Assembly: GCA_900765125.1 (NCBI GenBank)
Contig: CAAFQL010000026.1
Span: forward strand, 1-19,004
DNA: 19,004 nucleotides
Direction of reading: 5' to 3'
From: Oscillospiraceae bacterium
Lineage (GTDB): Bacteria > Bacillota > Clostridia > Oscillospirales > Ruminococcaceae
Shown piece after piece: positions 7,584 through 13,421 of the stretch (positions within the stretch are counted from its first letter, which is position 1; every line of letters starts with the position of its first letter). The notes beneath the pieces were generated by a model. The model worked only from the letters and a program-made list of their open reading frames with translations, had not been told where the DNA came from and ran no database searches. The position numbers and the translations under genes were made by a program.

Positions 7584-8396
7584 ATGGGCAACAGCAGTGT
7601 TGCGTTGCATGACGATTTGCTCCTTGGCAGGGTATCAGATGTATATAAGGCTGAGATACTGGCTGAAAAACCAATAGTTGGTGATGGAGTAAAGACGTAT
7701 CCTATTCTTGACTTTGATGAAGAAGCTCTTGCAAAACTTTCAGGAAATGTAAAAGAGAATCTTAGTAAAAGTCAGATAAGACCTGGCGGCGGACGGATTT
7801 ACCGTGCAGCTAAGAGAACACTTGATATTATCTGTTCTCTGAGCGGTATAGTAGTTCTGGCAATTCCTATGGGTGTTGTCTCGCTTCTTATTTACAGCGA
7901 GGATAAGGGCAATCCCATATTTGCACAGACTCGTCTTACAAAGGAAGGCAAAACATTCCGTATGTATAAATTCCGCTCAATGTGCATTGATGCAGAAGAA
8001 AAGTTTGCTGAAGTTCAAAAAGAAAATCAAAGAGACGGAATTGCATTTAAGATGGAAAATGACCCCCGTATCACAAGAATAGGACGATTTTTAAGAAAGA
8101 CATCAATTGATGAGCTGCCTCAGCTCTGGAATGTATTGAAAGGCGATATGTCACTTATCGGACCGAGGCCACCGCTTCCTCGTGAGGTAAATCTCTATAC
8201 GCCTCATCAGATGCAGAGACTTTTGGTAAAAAGCGGCCTTTCCTGCTATTGCCAGTGTAATGGCAGAAGTGATATGCCGTTTGAGGAATGGGTGGAAAGT
8301 GACATTGAGTACATAGAAGGACGTTCCATGAAGGCTGATATGAAGCTTATGCTTCAGACAGTAAAGGTAGTCTTTGATAAGAAAGGCGCTCGTTAA
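7584..8396 (+). CDS. Bacterial sugar transferase (monotopic phosphoglycosyl transferase)
   Basis: Transfers a phospho-sugar from a UDP-sugar to undecaprenyl phosphate at the inner face of the membrane, the priming step for surface polysaccharide or glycan assembly. The conserved domain covers about 72-270: a basic lead-in (RAAKRTLD), one reentrant hydrophobic helix near 82-104 containing Pro95, FAQTRL at 113-118, KFRSM at 129-133, the catalytic Asp176-Glu177 in TSIDELPQLWNVLKGDMS, and LIGPRPP at 191-197. The first 70 residues are a hydrophilic extension without transmembrane helices, unlike the four-helix N-terminus of WcaJ/WbaP-type enzymes, so this is a minimal PglC-like type. AGGAGG at 7571-7576 sets the start. 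No other glycosyltransferase genes lie beside it, so its glycan product is unknown. Confidence 0.93.
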   Translation: MGNSSVALHDDLLLGRVSDVYKAEILAEKPIVGDGVKTYPILDFDEEALAKLSGNVKENLSKSQIRPGGGRIYRAAKRTLDIICSLSGIVVLAIPMGVVSLLIYSEDKGNPIFAQTRLTKEGKTFRMYKFRSMCIDAEEKFAEVQKENQRDGIAFKMENDPRITRIGRFLRKTSIDELPQLWNVLKGDMSLIGPRPPLPREVNLYTPHQMQRLLVKSGLSCYCQCNGRSDMPFEEWVESDIEYIEGRSMKADMKLMLQTVKVVFDKKGAR

Positions 8397-8424
8397 AAGC
8401 ATTTTGATATGTACATAAAGAAAA

Positions 8425-8448
8425 AGGCTGTTCTGTTCAGAGCAGCCT
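8425..8448 (+). terminator. Hairpin after the phosphoglycosyl transferase gene, weak terminator
   Basis: AGGCTGTTCT (8425-8434) pairs with AGAGCAGCCT (8439-8448), one G-U pair included, around a 4-base loop. Only a broken T stretch (GTTCTTAT) follows, so termination may be partial and some transcription may reach the cellulase gene. Confidence 0.55.
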
Positions 8449-8466
8449 GTTCTTATGATAAAAGGG

Positions 8467-8489
8467 ACTGTACTTATATGTACAGTTTT
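8467..8489 (+). other. Second small hairpin in the leader of the cellulase gene
   Basis: ACTGTAC (8467-8473) pairs with GTACAGT (8480-8486) around TTATAT, and TTTT follows at 8486-8489. It lies 36 bases before the GH5 start codon. It may be a second weak terminator or a leader structure. I find no convincing promoter between it and the gene. Confidence 0.45.
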
Positions 8490-8524
8490 CTACACTGACA
8501 TAATAGTAAAAGGAGAAACAAAAA

Positions 8525-10672
8525 ATGATGAGATGGAAAGAATATCTTGCATCTGTACTGGCAATTATAAGCCTTGGAACAGTTTTCACAGGCTGCACAG
8601 GCGGAAATGACAGCAGTAAGTCAGAAGAGACATCATCGTCTGCAACTACAGCTGCTACAGAACTGACCTCCGAAACAGCATCTGAAAAGCCTACAGAGAC
8701 AGAAGCTACTGAAGAAACTGCTACTGAACACGTAAGCCCTATGGAAACTGTAAGCTCTACCCTTGGTTCGGAGATAACAGAGATCAATGCTGTACTTGAC
8801 AGAGACGGAACTAATACTTATAAGGCAAAGCTTTCAGACATGATAGAAGAGGGTGACGCCGTTCATTCGTTTACATTTATCTTTTATTCAGCAGACGGTG
8901 TTTCCGATATGGTAAATTATAAGGGCGGCTGCGGCATATCTGTAAAAGATGAATGCGCAGCAGCTACAGATGATGGCTGGTATCAGTCTGATGACTTCGA
9001 GTATTCAGTAAATGGAGCATATGCGGAAATTACATGGAATGTTCCTGATGAGGCGGCACAGTATATCGATGAAAACGGTGAGGTGCTTATTGGCTATTGG
9101 TGGAGCGAAGTACAGCAGGTGCGTCTAAGCAGTATTATATGCAGCTATACACGTACGACTGAACTTCCTGTAGACGGGCAAACAGCCATTTCTCCTGCTC
9201 TTAATCTTAACTATGGTGATGAAGATTCAAAAACAGGGCATATTGATCTTTCAGAGCTTATAAATAAGGATGATACACTTCAGACTGTTACATTTGATAT
9301 TTCATCAAGCGGTTCTCTTGGCAAATTCTCAGGTGCGTTTGGTGTTTCTTTAAAGGACGGCAGTAAGACCGCAACAGATGAAAACTGGTATCAAAGTGGT
9401 GATGTGGCTGTTATCACAGATTCATCAAATCTTTCCCTTACATGGATAGTTCCTGAGAATGTAAAAGCGGATATTGCAGCAGATGGTCAGGTTATGCTTG
9501 GCTTTTGGTGGAGTGAACAGTCATCTGTAACTTTGGACAGAGTGTTTGTCCGCTATAGCAATTCAACAGGTGAGCAGAATCATGCCAATGCTGCTGTTGA
9601 TAACGAAAAACTCAGCAGTGAATCTGGCACAACTGCGTCTTCCGAAGAAGTGAATAAAATGTCATCTGCGGAAATCGTTGCAGATATTAAAGTAGGTTGG
9701 AATCTGGGCAACACACTTGACAGCTACAATACCAAGACATCTGATACGGAAACAGGTTGGGGAAACCCCAAAACCACTAAGGCAATGATAGATGCTGTAC
9801 AGAAAGCAGGATTCAATGCGGTTCGTGTTCCTGTTTCATGGACTGATCATATTTCTGATGATGGCACTATAGACTCTGACTGGATGGCTCGTGTAAAAGA
9901 AGTTGTTGACTATGCTTATGATAATGGAATGTACGTTATCCTGAATGTACACCATGATGATTATACTTGGCTGAAGCCTCTGTATAGTGAGCAGGCAGCT
10001 GTAGAAAAGAAGCTTATGAATATCTGGCAGCAGATTTGCAGTACATTTGGTGAATACGACCATCATCTGATCTTTGAGGGTATGAATGAACCTCGTGTTG
10101 TAGGTTCCCCAAATGAATGGAGCGGCGGTACTCCTGAGGAACGTGATGTAATAAATCAGCTTTTTGAAAAGTTTGTTGAAACTGTTCGCAGTACAGGTGG
10201 ACTCAATGCAGACCGTACACTTATTGTAACATCTCATGCACAGTCTATTACAGAGGAAGCAGTAAGTGCAGTAAAAGTTCCCGATGATGACCATATTATC
10301 GTATCTATCCACAGCTATGCACCTTGGGATTTCTGTGGTACTGATGATGCACGTTCAACATGGGGTAGCGATGCTGACAAGGCAGAGCTTGATAAGAATT
10401 TCCAGTACCTTGCAGATACATTTATAAGCAAGGGCATACCGGTTATTATTGATGAATTCGGTTCTGTAAATAAAAATGAAAATGTTTCAGACCGTGCTGC
10501 ACATTTTGAATATTATATCAGAAGTGCCAAGAATCAGGGTATTAAGTGCTTTGTATGGGATAATGGTGCATTCAATGCTGATGGCGATAATGGATTTGGA
10601 CTTCTTAACCGTAAAGACTGTACATGGTACTATCCATCTCTGGTAAACGCTATAATGCGTGGTGCTGAATAA
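8525..10672 (+). CDS. GH5 endoglucanase lipoprotein with two tandem accessory modules
   Basis: A secreted, lipid-anchored beta-glucanase (cellulase or xyloglucanase class) acting at the cell surface. Order in 715 residues: signal peptide with lipobox FTGC (lipidated Cys24); Ser/Thr/Glu linker 25-75; accessory module A at about 76-212; module B at about 218-346; short linker; and the GH5 catalytic barrel from about 378 to the end. The barrel shows GWNLGNTLD at 391-399, RVPVSW at 434-439, NVHHDD at 474-479, the acid/base Glu522 in MNEPR, HSY at 596-598, and the nucleophile Glu644 in IIDEFG. The opening motif suggests subfamily 4. Modules A and B resemble each other (GWYQS/NWYQS, LIGYWWSE/MLGFWWSE) and look like beta-sandwich carbohydrate-binding modules, family unassigned. 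There is no dockerin. AAAGGAG lies 9 bases upstream of the first ATG. Confidence 0.95.
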   Translation: MMRWKEYLASVLAIISLGTVFTGCTGGNDSSKSEETSSSATTAATELTSETASEKPTETEATEETATEHVSPMETVSSTLGSEITEINAVLDRDGTNTYKAKLSDMIEEGDAVHSFTFIFYSADGVSDMVNYKGGCGISVKDECAAATDDGWYQSDDFEYSVNGAYAEITWNVPDEAAQYIDENGEVLIGYWWSEVQQVRLSSIICSYTRTTELPVDGQTAISPALNLNYGDEDSKTGHIDLSELINKDDTLQTVTFDISSSGSLGKFSGAFGVSLKDGSKTATDENWYQSGDVAVITDSSNLSLTWIVPENVKADIAADGQVMLGFWWSEQSSVTLDRVFVRYSNSTGEQNHANAAVDNEKLSSESGTTASSEEVNKMSSAEIVADIKVGWNLGNTLDSYNTKTSDTETGWGNPKTTKAMIDAVQKAGFNAVRVPVSWTDHISDDGTIDSDWMARVKEVVDYAYDNGMYVILNVHHDDYTWLKPLYSEQAAVEKKLMNIWQQICSTFGEYDHHLIFEGMNEPRVVGSPNEWSGGTPEERDVINQLFEKFVETVRSTGGLNADRTLIVTSHAQSITEEAVSAVKVPDDDHIIVSIHSYAPWDFCGTDDARSTWGSDADKAELDKNFQYLADTFISKGIPVIIDEFGSVNKNENVSDRAAHFEYYIRSAKNQGIKCFVWDNGAFNADGDNGFGLLNRKDCTWYYPSLVNAIMRGAE

Positions 10673-10701
10673 GGATAAACTTTAGTGCAATAAACTAAAA
10701 G

Positions 10702-10743
10702 GCCGCTGTGTATTTGCAAGATGCATAATACAGCGGCTTTTTT
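10702..10743 (+). terminator. Terminator of the GH5 gene
   Basis: GCCGCTG (10702-10708) pairs with CAGCGGC (10731-10737), followed by six T (10738-10743). The loop partly pairs (TGCA with TGCA). This is a standard intrinsic terminator 29 bases after the GH5 stop. Confidence 0.88.
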
Positions 10744-10816
10744 GTTGTTGAAAATGCTGAAAATGAGGCTTTCTAATAAAAAAATTGAAAATATTAGTGT
10801 TTTTTTGTACGAAATA

Positions 10817-10825
10817 TGCTATAAT
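10817..10825 (+). promoter_or_regulatory. Extended -10 promoter of the cytidylate kinase-like gene
   Basis: TGCTATAAT is a perfect extended -10 element and the sequence upstream is T-rich with no good -35. The start would be near 10832, giving a leader of about 105 bases. Confidence 0.6.
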
Positions 10826-10830
10826 AAATA

Positions 10831-10875
10831 AAGCAGTGGTAATGGTTAATTTAGGTGCCGGTGCAGATACTGCTT
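10831..10875 (+). other. Stem at the 5' end of the cytidylate kinase-like leader
   Basis: AAGCAGT (10831-10837) is perfectly complementary to ACTGCTT (10869-10875), enclosing a 31-base loop. The stem would begin almost at the predicted transcript 5' end, so it could protect the message or be regulatory. I recognise no known riboswitch class. Confidence 0.35.
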
Positions 10876-10937
10876 ATCGGACTATAATAACTTATTTATA
10901 CATCATTTAATGTTACATGAAAGGAGCTTTTAAAAAT

Positions 10938-11549
10938 ATGAGCAACAGAATTATTACCATAGAAAGAGAATATGCCAGTGGCGGACGTGAGGTCGGTCAG
11001 AAGGTAGCTGAGCAGCTTGGAATACCGTTTTATAATAGAGAGATACTGGAAATGGCATCAGAGAGATGCGGAGTTTCAGTAGATTATCTTGCAAGTGCAG
11101 AGGAAGCTGCACCTAAAAGCTTTTTGTATACTCTTATGCTTTCTTCTAATCCTACACGTTCAATTGAGGATAACCTCCCACTTTCCGATAAAGTATATAT
11201 AGTGGAGACAAATATTATCAGGGAGCTTGCCGAGAAAGAGGACTGTGTAATAGTAGGCAGATGCGCAAGCTACATTCTTCGTGATCTTGATAGAATGTTC
11301 AGTACATTTATATATGCAGATACGGAATCAAGAATTAGAAGAGCGGTTGAAAGCTACGGCATTGAGCCGAGAAGAGCAGAGACAATGCTCAAAAAGTCTG
11401 ACAAGAGAAGAGAGACATTCTATAGTATCAATACCGGTGGGAACTGGTATGATAAGTCGAATTACAGTCTTTGTCTCAACAGCAGTGCACTTGGTATAGA
11501 TCTTTGTGCGGATATGATAGTTGAAGCTGTAAGGCGAACTGTAGGCTAA
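10938..11549 (+). CDS. Cytidylate kinase-like family protein
   Basis: A P-loop nucleoside-monophosphate-kinase-like protein of 203 residues, cytoplasmic. I start at the ATG at 10938. An in-frame ATG at 10917 exists, but the AAAGGAG ribosome binding site (10919-10925) lies inside that extension, 12 bases ahead of 10938. The N-terminus IITIEREYASGGREVG is the characteristic modified P-loop of the cytidylate kinase-like family, followed by a lid-like basic segment near 130-160 (SRIRRA, RRAETML, DKRRE) and YDLCL-type ending (NYSLCLNSS). Members are widespread in Clostridia beside the true cmk, and their phosphate acceptor is mostly not established, so I do not assign the symbol cmk. It is a single-gene transcript between its own promoter and terminator. 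Confidence 0.88.
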   Translation: MSNRIITIEREYASGGREVGQKVAEQLGIPFYNREILEMASERCGVSVDYLASAEEAAPKSFLYTLMLSSNPTRSIEDNLPLSDKVYIVETNIIRELAEKEDCVIVGRCASYILRDLDRMFSTFIYADTESRIRRAVESYGIEPRRAETMLKKSDKRRETFYSINTGGNWYDKSNYSLCLNSSALGIDLCADMIVEAVRRTVG

Positions 11550-11580
11550 AATTATGTGTTTAAAGATTATATAAAACAAA

Positions 11581-11620
11581 ACGAGTCTGGTAAACAACTG
11601 CGTTTCAAGGCTCGTTTTTT
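11581..11620 (+). terminator. Terminator of the cytidylate kinase-like gene
   Basis: ACGAGTCT (11581-11588) pairs with AGGCTCGT (11608-11615, one G-U pair), with inner pairing AAAC/GTTT, and runs into T at 11615-11620. It lies 31 bases after the stop codon. Confidence 0.85.
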
Positions 11621-11636
11621 GTGAATATGTATACTA

Positions 11637-11664
11637 AAAGGACTGCCCATTTGGACAGTCCTTT
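11637..11664 (-). terminator. Terminator of the leftward SipW-like gene
   Basis: AAAGGACTG (11637-11645) pairs perfectly with CAGTCCTTT (11656-11664) around a 10-base loop. Read on the minus strand, the stem ends in CTTTTAG, a short U-tract, 36 bases beyond the stop of the leftward gene. It may also back up the rightward terminator next to it. Confidence 0.75.
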
Positions 11665-11699
11665 CTCATTTAATGATTGTGTTGACTATGCAGTTAAGA

Positions 11700-13022
11700 T
11701 CAAAGCTTATTCTTCTGGTTTTCGATCATTGCAAGAAGATCGTCTACAGATGCTTTATCTACAGAGTTGCTGCGGCCTCTTGAAGAATAAGTTGGAGCAG
11801 CTGTTTTCTTTTCTGCAACAGTTGCAGAAGCAGGTTTCTCAGTGCGCTCATTTGCTGCCTTTGCAACTGGATCACCATTTAGTATGTCATCTACATTTGG
11901 TTTTTTGAATGATGAGATAGAGCTGCTGCTGCGGAATATTCTTCCGCTTGATGTACCATCAGCTTCGTGTGCACCACGATATACAGGCTGTTCCTGAACA
12001 ACAGGTTGATTTGACACCGGCTGTTCGTGGGAAACTGGCGCATTGTTTGAAGAAACAGCAGAGTACTTGCCGATATAATCCTCAGCAGACTGCTGTACAG
12101 GCTGATCATATGGAGCATTATTCAGGATAGGCACGTCCTTCTGTGCCTTGAACTGCATTGTACGTGCTTTCTGATACGGTGAATTTGGATTTACCGCCTT
12201 AGGTGTAAAATTTTGTGCAATTGATATACGCTTGCGGTCAAGTGTACTTGTATTGCTGCTTTCAGGAGTGTAGAGAGGAGCAGTGGAATCGGAAGCATCG
12301 TCCATATATTCTTCGTTGCTGTCATCTTCCTCTTCATAATCTTCGTCATCATATTCTTCATCGTAAATGTCTTCGCCCGGAACTTCGTCATAGCTTTCTT
12401 CAAAAGCATATGCATTTTCGTCCATCTTACGGTTTTTCGCACGAACGATCTTTGCAATAAGCATAGCTATCAGAAGTACGCAAGGCAGCATCAAAAGCAG
12501 GAGAATACCAGGAAGTGACTGCACAAAAGTAATGTATGAATAGAGACCTGCGTGTTCAAATTCGCACAAACCGATAATAGATGAACCTGTAATAGCTGGT
12601 TCAGTACCTACTGTATCGGGCTGCATTGTTGTAGGATAATAGAGAAGCTCACCTGTTTCCTCGTTAGGTTCGATTCTGAGGATGCGACGGATAGCATAGC
12701 CATCGGAATCCTTGTCCTCAATGGGAGAGGAGTCATCCGGAGCAAGGACACACAGAACGGCATTATTTACCGATAATGGATCAGTACCGTTGTATTTTTT
12801 TGCAAATACAACAGTTTCTGCATGAATTGAAGCAGAGTCATCAGTTGAGTCTGTAACTTCCATAGCAGTACTCTTTTGCATATAAAGATAATAACCGAAA
12901 AGCTCAGGGGTATCCTTCTTTGCAAAAAGAATTGTTACAAGCAGTGTTGCAGCTGCAACAATAATAAGAATGATTGAAACAATTGCTCCAAGTGCGGAGA
13001 ATGCCTTGTTCTTCTTTTTCAT
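11700..13022 (-). CDS. SipW-like (signal peptidase I family) membrane protein lacking catalytic residues, long acidic cytoplasmic tail
   Basis: 440 residues. Helix 1 (about 10-33), an external domain (34-169), helix 2 (about 170-193), then a hydrophilic tail of about 245 residues, cytoplasmic by charge (KIVRAKNRK after helix 2). The membrane part follows the SipW/archaeal-type signal peptidase layout: TPELFGYYLYMQKSTAMEV at 38-56 corresponds to the FGY...LSGSMEP motif, YAIRRILRI at 109-117 to the AVTHRI motif, and IIGLCEF...GLYSYITFVQSLPG to the conserved segment before helix 2. At the nucleophile position the Ser before Met is Ala53, and the general-base His is replaced by Arg112, so I infer it is not an active peptidase. 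The tail has an acidic cluster (201-243), Pro/Gln/Ser-rich low-complexity sequence and two related VDDIL/VDDLL motifs. Ribosome site AAAGGAAGG; promoter upstream. Function unknown. Confidence 0.72.
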   Translation of the reverse strand: MKKKNKAFSALGAIVSIILIIVAAATLLVTILFAKKDTPELFGYYLYMQKSTAMEVTDSTDDSASIHAETVVFAKKYNGTDPLSVNNAVLCVLAPDDSSPIEDKDSDGYAIRRILRIEPNEETGELLYYPTTMQPDTVGTEPAITGSSIIGLCEFEHAGLYSYITFVQSLPGILLLLMLPCVLLIAMLIAKIVRAKNRKMDENAYAFEESYDEVPGEDIYDEEYDDEDYEEEDDSNEEYMDDASDSTAPLYTPESSNTSTLDRKRISIAQNFTPKAVNPNSPYQKARTMQFKAQKDVPILNNAPYDQPVQQSAEDYIGKYSAVSSNNAPVSHEQPVSNQPVVQEQPVYRGAHEADGTSSGRIFRSSSSISSFKKPNVDDILNGDPVAKAANERTEKPASATVAEKKTAAPTYSSRGRSNSVDKASVDDLLAMIENQKNKL

Positions 13023-13062
13023 AATGAAACCTTCCTTTTAGAGTTAAGTATTAATTATACAT

Positions 13063-13091
13063 ATTATATCACACCCTGCAAAAGAATTCAA
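13063..13091 (-). promoter_or_regulatory. Promoter of the SipW-like gene
   Basis: On the minus strand TTGAAT (13091-13086) and TATAAT (13068-13063) are separated by 17 bases, with TG one base before the -10 (TGATATAAT, extended -10). The leader would be about 33 bases. Confidence 0.8.
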
Positions 13092-13236
13092 TAACAAATT
13101 GGGAATTTATAAGTTTTTTTGTAGAAAGAACCATAGAAGTACTGTATTTGCTCAAAATCCTGTCAAAACGCCGAATTATTTTAAGCAGTAAGAGAAAAGT
13201 TTAAGTTTTTTATGTTATCATTTACTGTAATTATGG

Positions 13237-13265
13237 TTGACAAAAGTCAGAAACTGTGTTATAAT
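13237..13265 (+). promoter_or_regulatory. Consensus promoter of the tRNA-Thr gene
   Basis: TTGACA (13237-13242), 17-base spacer, TATAAT (13260-13265): a fully consensus sigma-A promoter. Transcription would start near 13272, about 9 bases before the mature tRNA 5' end. Confidence 0.92.
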
Positions 13266-13280
13266 ATAGCATATTGAAAT

Positions 13281-13356
13281 GCTTGTGTAGCACAGCTGGT
13301 AGTGCAGCTCATTCGTAATGAGCAGGTCGCAGGTTCGAATCCCGTCACAAGCTCCA
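13281..13356 (+). tRNA. tRNA-Thr (anticodon CGU), CCA encoded
   Basis: A full 76-base cloverleaf. The acceptor stem GCTTGTG pairs with CACAAGC; the D arm is GCAC/GTGC with GG in the loop; the anticodon stem GCTCA/TGAGC holds loop TTCGTAA with anticodon CGT at 13314-13316, which reads ACG (Thr). The variable loop is AGGTC and the T loop is TTCGAAT. CCA is encoded at 13354-13356. One oddity: in the T stem GCAGG/CCCGT, the middle pair (51-63) is an A-C mismatch and the first is G-U. It is a single tRNA with its own consensus promoter and terminator. Confidence 0.97.
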
Positions 13357-13372
13357 TTTTATTTTATATTTT

Positions 13373-13409
13373 AAAGAGCTGACGTGTCAAATATGCATCA
13401 GCTCTTTTT
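13373..13409. terminator. Terminator of tRNA-Thr, probably shared with the dockerin gene
   Basis: AAAGAGCTGA (13373-13382) pairs perfectly with TCAGCTCTTT (13398-13407), followed by T to 13409 on the plus strand. It lies 12 bases past the stop of the convergent dockerin-protein gene and has an A-run on its other side, so it can serve both directions. Confidence 0.88.
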
Positions 13410-13421
13410 CTATTTATATTA

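Noticed and set aside
7489..7677. 62-codon open frame before the phosphoglycosyl transferase
   Set aside because: It starts 2 bases after the promoter -10, upstream of the likely transcript start, and has no ribosome site.
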